Assembly (NCBI GenBank): GCA_028702545.1 | Contig: JAQVOQ010000027.1 | Location: 1-13,498, forward strand | Direction: 5' to 3' | Length of the DNA stretch: 13,498 nt | Origin: Clostridia bacterium | GTDB lineage: Bacteria > Bacillota > Clostridia > Christensenellales > UBA1242 | In this document: piece by piece, positions 6,284 through 13,216 of the stretch | Layout of the letters: the number at the start of each line of letters is the position of its first letter | Position numbering within the stretch: the stretch's first letter is position 1 | The notes under the pieces: generated by a model | Told to the model about the DNA's origin: nothing | Databases searched by the model: none | Seen by the model: only the letters and a program-made list of their open reading frames with translations | Program-made: the position numbers and the translations under genes

Positions 6284-6314
6284 AAAAACAGCATTAATTA
6301 TTGCTGTTTTTTTT
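6284..6314 (+). terminator. Intrinsic terminator of the ABC cassette (copy 2 of a repeated terminator)
   Basis: CAGCA (6289-6293) pairs with TGCTG (6302-6306), extended by the A-run and T-run (6307-6314). Over about 29 nt it differs from the terminator at 4440-4469 by one base: T6301 replaces G4457. It separates the cassette from yqfC, which has its own promoter. Confidence 0.88.
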
Positions 6315-6323
6315 ATTTTAAAA

Positions 6324-6352
6324 TGATATATCAAAGAGTGTGAGCATAAAAT
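6324..6352 (+). promoter_or_regulatory. Sigma-E-like sporulation promoter of yqfC-yqfD
   Basis: TGATATA at 6324-6330 resembles the sigma-E -35 (KMATATW, one mismatch). After exactly 14 nt, CATAAAAT at 6345-6352 matches the -10 (CATACAMT) at all but one position. Transcription would begin near 6359, about 20 nt before yqfC. In B. subtilis yqfC is transcribed by the mother-cell factor sigma-E, so element and gene agree. No good housekeeping promoter is seen here. Confidence 0.65.
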
Positions 6353-6379
6353 TATTTATAATAAAAAGGAGTATTTTTT

Positions 6380-6658
6380 ATGTTTAACTTTTTGGGTGAA
6401 ATTAATGATTCTCTAGAACTTCCGCTAACGAGTGTGTTTAGTCGTTATAAGTATGTTAATTTAGCTGGAAAAATGATATATGTTCAGGGCTATAAGGACA
6501 TTTTGAATTTTGATGAACAAGAGGTTGTTTTAAAAATAAAAGAAGGCGAATTAAAAATTGTTGGTAAAAACTTAAACATAAAAGAACTCAACTTAAATTC
6601 TATTGTAATTGAAGGAATAATTATTTTAATAGAAGAGGTAGGTGGCAAAAATGCTTAA
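6380..6658 (+). CDS. yqfC: Sporulation protein YqfC (YabP/YqfC family)
   Basis: YqfC belongs to a small family of sporulation proteins (with YabP) made in the mother cell; the molecular role is not well defined. The 92-residue protein shows the beta-strand-rich pattern of the family: LELPLTSVFSRYKYVNLAGKM ..., then DEQEVVLKIKEGELKIVGKNLNIKELNLNSIVIEG. AAGGAG (6366-6371) lies 8 nt before the ATG. A sigma-E-like promoter sits directly upstream and a terminator isolates the gene from the ABC cassette. It overlaps yqfD by 8 nt, the same pairing as in B. subtilis. Identification rests on sequence pattern plus context. Confidence 0.92.
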   Translation: MFNFLGEINDSLELPLTSVFSRYKYVNLAGKMIYVQGYKDILNFDEQEVVLKIKEGELKIVGKNLNIKELNLNSIVIEGIIILIEEVGGKNA

Positions 6659-7808
6659 AAATATGTTTAGTGGACTAGCCAAAGTAAAGGTGTCGGGACT
6701 TAATTTGGATAGAATATTTACTATTTTAAAAAAGAAGAATATTCCGCTCAAAAATATAAAGAGAACGACGAAAAAAGAGATATTTTTTGTTATACAAGCC
6801 TCGCATTTAACAAAAGTTAAGGAAAGTTTAGATGTGCCATGTTATAATTTGAGTGTACAAAAATATTATGGAATGCCATTTATTTTACAGTTTTTTAAAA
6901 AGCGAATAGGACTGTTTATTGGCGCTATATTGTTTATTGTAACAACATTAATAATAAACAGTTTTATTTGGAAAATTGAGATTTATGGCATAGAAAGCCT
7001 AACAAAAGAGCAAATTGTACAGACGCTATCACAAGCGGGAGTTAGTGTTGGACAAGGCTTAAACACAAAAAATATAGAAGGCATAGAAAATTATTTATCT
7101 CAGCAATTAGAGCAAATTAGTATGGTTAGCATAATAAAAAAAGGTACTAGCATAATTGTAAATGTAAAAGAAGTAAGAGTGCCAAGCATTATTGCAAACT
7201 TAGGGCAACAAACGCATTTAATATCTGGTTTTGAAGGTGTCGTAACTCAAATTAATGTCGTGCAAGGTACGCCGCTTATTAAAGTTGGAGATGTTATTAA
7301 AACAGGGGACGCCTTAATAGCCGGTTATTTTGATAATATTGACGGCACAAAAACATCCTGCATTGCTATGGGAGAAGTTTTTGCAAGAGTATGGTACAGC
7401 AGCTCAATTAATTTTGATACCAATAAAACCGAAATGATAAGAACGGGAAACAAAGTAGAGAATACTAGTATGAGTTTGTTTGGTACAAACTTTAATATTA
7501 AGTCAGTGCAAAATCCCTATGAAAATTTTGAAATTGAAAACAAGCAGAAGTATTTGTTTAAAAATAATATGCTTCCCTTTAAAATAAATAAAACTTTTTA
7601 TTACGAAACTGAGCCTATTTTAATAGAGCAAGATTTTGAAGAAAATAAGAACAAGTTAATTAATGAGGCGATGCTACTTGCAAGAGAAAAGATGCCAATA
7701 AATTTAATTAGCAATAAAGAATTTACAACGATAGAAAAAAATGGTACTATCTATACAGTATCAGCTTATATTGAATGCCAAATGAAAGTTGACACACCAA
7801 AAAATTAA
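6651..7808 (+). CDS. yqfD: Sporulation membrane protein YqfD
   Basis: YqfD is a sporulation-associated membrane protein conserved in spore-forming Bacillota. The 385-residue protein is close to the B. subtilis length (398). A cytoplasmic N-terminal domain (1-84) precedes one membrane span (about 86-107, RIGLFIGAILFIVTTLIINS). A large extracytoplasmic domain follows, beginning WKIEIYGIESLTKEQIVQTL, which looks like a POTRA/FtsQ-like module. The start is taken as ATG 6651, with AGGTGG (6640-6645) 5 nt upstream; an in-frame GTG at 6642 lies within that site. It is co-transcribed with yqfC and ends 13 nt before ybeY. phoH, which usually follows yqfD, is absent. Confidence 0.93.
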   Translation: MLKNMFSGLAKVKVSGLNLDRIFTILKKKNIPLKNIKRTTKKEIFFVIQASHLTKVKESLDVPCYNLSVQKYYGMPFILQFFKKRIGLFIGAILFIVTTLIINSFIWKIEIYGIESLTKEQIVQTLSQAGVSVGQGLNTKNIEGIENYLSQQLEQISMVSIIKKGTSIIVNVKEVRVPSIIANLGQQTHLISGFEGVVTQINVVQGTPLIKVGDVIKTGDALIAGYFDNIDGTKTSCIAMGEVFARVWYSSSINFDTNKTEMIRTGNKVENTSMSLFGTNFNIKSVQNPYENFEIENKQKYLFKNNMLPFKINKTFYYETEPILIEQDFEENKNKLINEAMLLAREKMPINLISNKEFTTIEKNGTIYTVSAYIECQMKVDTPKN

Positions 7809-7821
7809 TAGAGGAAAATTT

Positions 7822-8307
7822 ATGTTAGAGATATTAGATAACACATTAGATGATAAAATGACTAAAATTATAAAAAAAATATATAAAAAAGCTCTTAAAT
7901 TAGAGCACAGCAATCCCTGCAAAATAGAGACAGTTTTGTCTTTTGTGAGTTCGGAAGAAATTAAACAGTTAAACAAACAAACAAGAGATATTGATGAGGT
8001 TACCGATGTCTTAAGTTTTCCTAATCTTAACAATGTTTTTAATGCTAGAATTAACAAAAAAACTTATCCGCAGGATATCAATCCTTTGTCTGGGCGAGTT
8101 GTTTTAGGCGATATTGTTATTAATCTAAATAGAGCAGAAGAGCAAGCTGGAGACTATGGTCACAGCCTAAACCGAGAAATTTGCTACTTGTTTTTGCACG
8201 GTTTACTTCACCTTTTAGGTTACGATCACATAGACGAAATGGATAAAAACTTAATGCGTGGTGAGGAAGAATTAATACTATCTAAATTTAACTTAAAAAG
8301 AAGTTAA
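7822..8307 (+). CDS. ybeY: Endoribonuclease / rRNA maturation factor YbeY
   Basis: YbeY is a zinc-dependent RNase-like factor needed for 16S rRNA 3'-end maturation and ribosome quality control. The 161-residue protein has the diagnostic metal site in HGLLHLLGYDH: H126, H130 and H136 in the H-x3-H-x5-H pattern. The upstream segment TDVLSFPN (about residues 57-64) is also a family signature. AGAGGA at 7810-7815 precedes the ATG at 7822 by about 6 nt; an in-frame TTG at 7789 lies inside yqfD and is rejected as the start. It stands between yqfD and era as in Firmicutes generally, though phoH, dgkA and cdd are not between them here. Confidence 0.96.
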   Translation: MLEILDNTLDDKMTKIIKKIYKKALKLEHSNPCKIETVLSFVSSEEIKQLNKQTRDIDEVTDVLSFPNLNNVFNARINKKTYPQDINPLSGRVVLGDIVINLNRAEEQAGDYGHSLNREICYLFLHGLLHLLGYDHIDEMDKNLMRGEEELILSKFNLKRS

Positions 8308-8343
8308 AAATTAAAAAAATACATTTATAAAGGAAAAAAATTA

Positions 8344-9234
8344 ATGTTTAAATCTGGTTTTGTTACCATAATAGGAAAGCCTAATGTAGGCAAAAGTACT
8401 TTACTGAACAGTTTGATTGGCGAAAAGGTTTCAATAGTTTCACCAAAGCCACAAACTACTAGAAATAATATAACGGGTATAAAAAACGGTGAATATTATC
8501 AAATCGTGTTTTTAGATACGCCGGGAATGCTAAAACCTAAAAATAAGTTAGACGACTATATGTTGCAGTCTATTAATTCGGCACTTAGTGGCATTGATAT
8601 TATTGTTTATATGCTAGATGCGACTAAACTATTTAGAGATGATGAGTTGCAAGTTATTCAAAATTATGCAAAAAGTGCAGGAAAATTGATTTTAGTAGTA
8701 AACAAAACGGACGAAACGAATTTTGAAGCGCTTTATCCTAAACTTGATAAACTTAACAAATTAGAAGGAATTGTAGAAATTGTGCCTCTTAGCGCTTTAA
8801 GGCACAAAAATGTTGATGTTTTACTAAATGCTATCTTAAAACTTTTACCAGAGGGCGTCAAATATTATCCCGATGATATTCATACCGATAAGAGCGAACG
8901 CTTTCTTGTTAGCGAGATTATTAGGGAAAAAGCCTTGTGGCATTTACAGGAGGAAATACCTCACGGAATAGCCATAGAAATTGAGCGTTTTGAGGAAAAA
9001 GAAAAAATAATTCAAATAGACGCCGTAATCATTTGCGAAAAAGCCTCTCATAAGAATATAATAATAGGTAAGGGTGGGTCTATGTTAAAACTCATTGGTA
9101 GAAATGCGAGGCTTGACATTCAAAACCTATTACAATCAAAAGTTTTTTTAAATATTTTTGTAAAAGTAAAGGATAAATGGAGGAATAGCGACCTACAAAT
9201 TAATACTTTGGGTTATGATAAAAAGGAAATATAA
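8344..9234 (+). CDS. era: GTPase Era
   Basis: Era is an essential GTPase that binds the 3' end of 16S rRNA during 30S assembly. The 296-residue protein has every G motif: GKPNVGKST (11-19), switch-region T-T within PKPQTTRNNITG, DTPG (58-61), NKTD (120-123) and SAL (150-152). A C-terminal KH domain carries the GxxG loop in IIGKGGSML (240-248). Length is normal (about 300). The gene starts 36 nt after ybeY with a modest AAGGA site, so it is probably in the same transcript. Era and YbeY act in the same 16S maturation pathway, which fits their adjacency. Confidence 0.98.
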   Translation: MFKSGFVTIIGKPNVGKSTLLNSLIGEKVSIVSPKPQTTRNNITGIKNGEYYQIVFLDTPGMLKPKNKLDDYMLQSINSALSGIDIIVYMLDATKLFRDDELQVIQNYAKSAGKLILVVNKTDETNFEALYPKLDKLNKLEGIVEIVPLSALRHKNVDVLLNAILKLLPEGVKYYPDDIHTDKSERFLVSEIIREKALWHLQEEIPHGIAIEIERFEEKEKIIQIDAVIICEKASHKNIIIGKGGSMLKLIGRNARLDIQNLLQSKVFLNIFVKVKDKWRNSDLQINTLGYDKKEI

Positions 9235-9277
9235 TTGAAGTATTAGCATATAATATATTTAGAGATTGGAGGGTGTT

Positions 9278-9457
9278 ATGGATGATTTTGTAAACGATTT
9301 TGCTAAATTAGTCTGGCTAAACATTAAATACGCAAGTAAAGAAGAACAGTTAAGTCTTTTAATGTTGTATAGTGCCGTCCAACATCCCAAAATTATGCAA
9401 AATATGTTGCCTTATGCAAATTATATTACACAAGAGGAATTGAACAAGGAGTTTTAA
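9278..9457 (+). CDS. Small unknown protein between era and recO
   Basis: I do not recognise this 59-residue protein. It has no signal peptide, no Cys pairs and no obvious metal site. It is predicted to be helical, with a hydrophobic stretch LSLLMLYSAVQ and an acidic-amide tail ITQEELNKEF. GGAGGG (9268-9273) lies just before the ATG at 9278, and the stop codon overlaps the recO start (TAATG), so it is very probably translated and coupled to recO. In B. subtilis the small gene yqzL lies in this position, but the Trp-containing YqzL pattern is not visible here. It may be a diverged equivalent or unrelated. Confidence 0.75.
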   Translation: MDDFVNDFAKLVWLNIKYASKEEQLSLLMLYSAVQHPKIMQNMLPYANYITQEELNKEF

Positions 9458-10182
9458 TGAACGAGTTAAAACTTAAAGCTATTGTTTTAAGTAGTATTGA
9501 TTACAGTGAAAAAGATAAAATAATTAAATTATTTTCTCTAGAAGAAGGCATAATAAGTGCTGTTTTAAAGGGTGTGAGGAGTCAAAATGCAAAGTTGAAG
9601 TTTGCCTCTCAGCCCTTTTGTTTTGCCGATTTTAATCTAATTAAAAAAGGCGACTACTATACCGTTACTAGCGTAAATCTAGAAGATAGTTTTTTTGACC
9701 TTACAAAAGATATTAACAACTATTATATGTCTTTTAGTTTGTTTGAAGTTGTACAAGCCTCTCTTATGGAAAATGAGGCAAATCCGTTAGTTTTTATTAA
9801 TGTTTTAAAGGCATTAAAAGCAACTTGCTACGATAAAATAGATGCTAAACTTGTTTTATTAAAGTTTATTTTAGGTATGTTAAAGGTATTAGGTTATAGG
9901 CTTAACTTTAATACTTGCCAAGTTTGCAAAATGCCGTTTATAAGCAAAATATTCCTTAATTTAGAAACGGGAGCTATTGTTTGCCCAAGTTGCACAACAC
10001 CTAACTGCAAACAAATGACAAATGCTGTATACAACTTAATAAAAACGCTTTATTCAACCGAGATGGAGCGGTTAAATACGATAACGGTGACAGGAAGCGT
10101 GTTAAATGAGGCGCTTAACTTGACTGTTCAAAATTTTGAACAGCGAGTAGAAAAAAAATTAAAAACAATAAAACAACTTTAA
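9457..10182 (+). CDS. recO: DNA repair protein RecO
   Basis: RecO anneals single strands and, with RecR and RecF, loads RecA at gaps during recombinational repair. The 241-residue protein shows an N-terminal OB-fold (KLKAIVLSSIDYSEKDKIIKLFS ... GVRSQNAKL). A helical middle follows, then a C-terminal zinc finger with C154, C157, C176 and C179 (CQVC and CPSC). Length is typical. AAGGAG at 9446-9451 precedes the ATG by 5 nt, and the gene overlaps the previous stop codon by one base. It is the last gene of the yqfC-to-recO cluster; the first repeat copy begins exactly at its stop codon. Confidence 0.96.
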   Translation: MNELKLKAIVLSSIDYSEKDKIIKLFSLEEGIISAVLKGVRSQNAKLKFASQPFCFADFNLIKKGDYYTVTSVNLEDSFFDLTKDINNYYMSFSLFEVVQASLMENEANPLVFINVLKALKATCYDKIDAKLVLLKFILGMLKVLGYRLNFNTCQVCKMPFISKIFLNLETGAIVCPSCTTPNCKQMTNAVYNLIKTLYSTEMERLNTITVTGSVLNEALNLTVQNFEQRVEKKLKTIKQL

Positions 10183-10352
10183 ATTTGGTCAATCTCAGCG
10201 TTAACTGCGATGCCAAGCCAAACAGTCACATATTTTATATATGCTCCTGCTTGGACTTGACACCGCGAGCCTTGACCTTGACACAAATTTAAAGCTGTTT
10301 TTTGTTATATTGAGTGGTTTTTATTTGTTTTAATTTTGACTTATGGGCAACA
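10180..10352. repeat. Direct repeat unit 1 (173 bp) containing a 110-nt imperfect palindrome
   Basis: This unit starts on the recO stop codon and is repeated immediately downstream. Its first part, 10181-10290, folds on itself: AAATTTGGTCAA pairs with TTGACACAAATTT, 10207-10225 pairs with 10247-10266 (one bulged base, three A.C mismatches), and CATAT (10229-10233) pairs with ATATG (10239-10243) near the tip. A 62-nt AT-rich tail follows (10291-10352). No coding sense is apparent. Related motifs occur downstream of ppdK at 13227-13335. Confidence 0.85.
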
Positions 10353-10549
10353 TAAATTTGGTCAATCTCAGCGTTAACTGCGGTGCTAAACCAAAAACAG
10401 TCACATATTTTATATATGCTTCTGCTTGGACTTGATACCGCGAGCCTTGACCTTGACACCACGAGCCTTGACCTTGACACAAATTTAAAGCTGTTTTTTT
10501 GTTATATTGAGTGGTTTTTATTTGCTTTAATTTTGACTTTTGGGTAACA
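10353..10549. repeat. Direct repeat unit 2 (197 bp) containing a 133-nt imperfect palindrome
   Basis: This is a second copy of the 173-bp unit, roughly 90% identical by eye. It is longer by an internal 21-bp duplication (10441-10461 repeated at 10462 onward), two extra As in the left arm and one extra T in the tail. The palindrome spans 10354-10486. Arm changes often keep pairing: A10210 opposite C10263 in unit 1 becomes the G10383-C10438 pair here. The unit ends 42 nt before the ppdK ATG, so the ppdK promoter region lies within or just after it. Confidence 0.85.
10441..10480. repeat. 21-bp tandem repeat inside direct repeat unit 2
   Basis: CGAGCCTTGACCTTGACAC occurs at 10441-10459 and again at 10462-10480, a period of 21 bp. 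Within each copy CCTTGA is itself doubled. Unit 1 has only one copy (10266-10284), so this is a lineage-specific slippage duplication. Confidence 0.9.
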
Positions 10550-10591
10550 TAATAATGTTACTAATTTATATGTAGAGGAGAAAATAGAAAA

Positions 10592-13216
10592 ATGGACAAA
10601 AAGTATATTTATATGTTTAAAGATGGCGACGCGTCTATGCGCAACTTGTTAGGTGGAAAAGGTGCAAATTTAGCAGAGATGACTAAACTTGGGCTTCCGG
10701 TTCCACAAGGCTTTGTAATAAGCACAGAAGCGTGCACTAAGTATTATGAAGATAACGAGAGCATCAACGAGCAAATTACTGAAGGCATCTTTAATGGCAT
10801 AAAACAAATGGAAAAAATCAATAATAAAAAATTTGGAGACGCCAATAATCCTATGTTAGTTTCGGTTAGAAGTGGTGCAAGGGTTAGTATGCCGGGTATG
10901 ATGGATACTATTTTAAACTTAGGTTTAAATGATAAAACTGTAGAAGGTTTTGCAAAAGTTGGCAACGAAAGACTAGCTTACGACAGTTATAGGCGCTTTA
11001 TTCAAATGTTTTCAAATGTTGTAATGGAACTTGATATGTCGTATTTTGAGCGAGCATTAGAAAATAAAAAAGAAAAAAAAGGTGTTAGTTTAGATACTGA
11101 TTTAACCGCTAGTGATTTAAAAGAACTAGTGGCTGAATATAAAGTTATTTATAAAAAATTAGCGGGAGTTGAGTTTATTCAAGATACTCACGAACAGTTG
11201 ATTGAGGCAGTAAAAGCTGTGTTTAGGTCTTGGCAAACAAAAAGAGCAGTTTATTACCGTAGAATGCACGACATTCCTAGTGAGTGGGGCACAGCAGTAA
11301 ATGTTCAAACGATGGTTTTTGGCAACAAAAATGAAAATTCAGGTACAGGTGTAGCCTTTACAAGAAACCCAAGCACTGGCGAAAAGATTTTGTATGGCGA
11401 GTATTTGTTTAACGCACAAGGCGAGGATGTTGTTGCAGGAATTAGAACACCACATCCAATGGAGAGATTAAAAGAAGAAGCGCCTATTTTATACGAAGAG
11501 TTTGTTAAAATATGCTCTGTTTTAGAAAAACACTATAAAGATATGCAAGATATGGAGTTTACTATTGAAGATGGAAAATTATTTATGTTGCAAACAAGAA
11601 ACGGAAAAAGAACAGCAAAAGCAGCATTAAAAATTTCTGTTGATTTGGTCAGTGAGGGGCTAATTACAAAACAAGAGGCACTTCTTAAAATTGACCCACT
11701 TCAATTAGATGCATTGCTTCATCCTCAATTTGAAGAAAGCGCATTAAAAGAGGGTAAAGTAATAGCAGAAGGTTTGCCAGCTAGCCCAGGTGCTGGCAGT
11801 GGTATTATTGTTTTTGATAGCAATAAAGCAGTTGAATTTAAAGAACAAAAAATTAAAACAATTTTAGTTAGGGAAGAAACTTCCCCAGAAGATATTGAAG
11901 GTATGAATGCCTCAGAAGGTATTTTAACCTCTCGTGGCGGTATGACTTCTCACGCGGCAGTTGTTGCTCGTGGAATGGGGCTTCCTTGCGTTGCAGGTTG
12001 TGGAGCTATTCATATTAACGAAAAAGATAACAGTTTTATTCTTGGCCAAAAGGCTTATAAAGAGGGCAACTATATTTCGCTTGATGGTTCTACGGGTAAA
12101 GTTTATGACGGATTAATTAAAACTACTGATGCGACTTTGAGCGAGGATTTTAAAACAATTATGAGTTGGGCAAAGGAATATAAAAAGTTAGGTGTAAGAA
12201 CAAATGCCGATACTCCACATGATGCTAAACAAGCTTATGATTTTGGAGCAGAAGGAATAGGGCTTACTCGTACGGAACATATGTTTTTTGAAGAGAGTCG
12301 TATTATGGCTGTTAGAGAGATGATACTATCAGAAACGCTAGAAGGCAGAGAAAAAGCATTAGCTAAAATTTTACCAATGCAAAAAGAAGACTTTATAGGA
12401 ATTTATAAAGCTATGAAAGGCTACCCTGTTACTATAAGATTTTTAGACCCACCACTCCATGAATTTTTGCCTCATAATGAGAAAGATATTTTAAATTTAG
12501 CAAAAGAAATGGGGGTTAGTTTTGAGATATTAAATAATAAAGTAGACAGCCTAAAAGAATTTAACCCAATGTTAGGCCATCGTGGAGTTAGATTAAGTAT
12601 TACCTATCCAGAAATTGCTCGTATGCAAACGCAAGCGATAATTGAGGCGGCAATTGCAGTTAAAGCTGAAATGGGCTACGATATAAAACCAGAAATTATG
12701 ATTCCACTAGTTGGCGACAAAAAAGAGTTTGATTATGTGAAGGCAGTAGTAGTAAAAGAAGCCGACAAAATTATTAAAGAAAGTGGCATAGAGCTTAGTT
12801 ACACAGTAGGCACAATGATAGAAGTGCCAAGGGCAGCGCTTTTGGCTGACGAAATTGCAAAATCGGCAGAGTTCTTTAGCTTTGGTACTAACGACTTAAC
12901 ACAAATGACTTACGGTTTTAGTAGAGATGATGCAGGCACTTTCTTAAACGATTACTACTCTAAAAAAATATTTGATTTTGATCCGTTTAGTCGTATTGAC
13001 TTTGATGGTGTAGGAAAATTAATAGAAATGGCAACAAAATTAGGAAAATCAACAAGACCAAACCTAAAAGTTGGCATTTGCGGAGAGCAAGGCGGAAACC
13101 CTGTAAGCGTAGAGTTTTGCCACAATGTGGGGCTAGACTATGTGAGTTGTAGTCCATACAGAGTGCCAATTGCGATATTAGCAGCGGCGCATGCTAATAT
13201 TAAAAACCCTAAATAA
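10592..13216 (+). CDS. ppdK: Pyruvate, phosphate dikinase
   Basis: PPDK interconverts pyruvate + ATP + Pi and PEP + AMP + PPi; in anaerobic Clostridia it is used in PPi-dependent glycolysis or gluconeogenesis. At 874 residues it matches the length of the Clostridium symbiosum enzyme. The N-terminal nucleotide-binding domain starts GGKGANLAEMTKLGLPVPQGF. The central phospho-His domain carries GGMTSHAAVVARGMGLPCVAG, with catalytic H454. The C-terminal TIM barrel includes GIGLTRTEHMF, GTNDLTQ and GICGEQGG with catalytic C830. AGGAG (10576-10580) precedes the ATG by 11 nt. I see no convincing promoter between the repeats and the gene. The PPDK regulatory kinase/phosphatase gene (yqfL type) is not adjacent. 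A long hairpin follows the stop codon. Confidence 0.98.
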   Translation: MDKKYIYMFKDGDASMRNLLGGKGANLAEMTKLGLPVPQGFVISTEACTKYYEDNESINEQITEGIFNGIKQMEKINNKKFGDANNPMLVSVRSGARVSMPGMMDTILNLGLNDKTVEGFAKVGNERLAYDSYRRFIQMFSNVVMELDMSYFERALENKKEKKGVSLDTDLTASDLKELVAEYKVIYKKLAGVEFIQDTHEQLIEAVKAVFRSWQTKRAVYYRRMHDIPSEWGTAVNVQTMVFGNKNENSGTGVAFTRNPSTGEKILYGEYLFNAQGEDVVAGIRTPHPMERLKEEAPILYEEFVKICSVLEKHYKDMQDMEFTIEDGKLFMLQTRNGKRTAKAALKISVDLVSEGLITKQEALLKIDPLQLDALLHPQFEESALKEGKVIAEGLPASPGAGSGIIVFDSNKAVEFKEQKIKTILVREETSPEDIEGMNASEGILTSRGGMTSHAAVVARGMGLPCVAGCGAIHINEKDNSFILGQKAYKEGNYISLDGSTGKVYDGLIKTTDATLSEDFKTIMSWAKEYKKLGVRTNADTPHDAKQAYDFGAEGIGLTRTEHMFFEESRIMAVREMILSETLEGREKALAKILPMQKEDFIGIYKAMKGYPVTIRFLDPPLHEFLPHNEKDILNLAKEMGVSFEILNNKVDSLKEFNPMLGHRGVRLSITYPEIARMQTQAIIEAAIAVKAEMGYDIKPEIMIPLVGDKKEFDYVKAVVVKEADKIIKESGIELSYTVGTMIEVPRAALLADEIAKSAEFFSFGTNDLTQMTYGFSRDDAGTFLNDYYSKKIFDFDPFSRIDFDGVGKLIEMATKLGKSTRPNLKVGICGEQGGNPVSVEFCHNVGLDYVSCSPYRVPIAILAAAHANIKNPK

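Noticed and set aside
9235..9277. TATAAT-like sequence before the small gene upstream of recO
   Set aside because: No -35 at acceptable distance; the region is simply AT-rich and the gene is close enough to be co-transcribed with era.
10250..10275. Resemblance of ACCGCGAG to the T-box antiterminator motif (TGGTACCGCG)
   Set aside because: No Stem I specifier loop, no matching terminator/antiterminator pair and no aminoacyl or amino-acid gene follows; the same place in copy 3 reads AAGCCGAG. The likeness is short and probably chance.
10196..10275. Integron attC site or RAYT-type REP interpretation of the palindromes
   Set aside because: The GTTAACT core does not fit GTTRRRY, no integrase or Y1 transposase is present, and the 5' GTAG tetranucleotide of REPs is absent.
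10276..10310. Promoter TTGACA ... TATATT in the repeat tail upstream of ppdK
   Set aside because: The spacing is 22-23 nt, too long for a normal sigma-70 promoter. TTGAC occurs many times as part of the repeat.
10289..10480. Minus-strand ORF of 63 codons across the repeats, rich in Ser-Arg
   Set aside because: It lies wholly inside the palindromic repeat units; its Ser/Arg-rich start simply translates the CCTTGA repeats. There is no ribosome-binding site and no protein-like pattern.
10180..10549. CRISPR array
   Set aside because: Only two long units without regular short repeats and unique spacers, and no cas genes.
10744..10965. Minus-strand ORFs within ppdK (also 12987-13169), rplU (133-324), nfeD (2323-2535) and yqfD/ybeY (7761-8057)
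   Set aside because: All overlap strongly supported genes in another frame, lack ribosome-binding sites and show no family resemblance.
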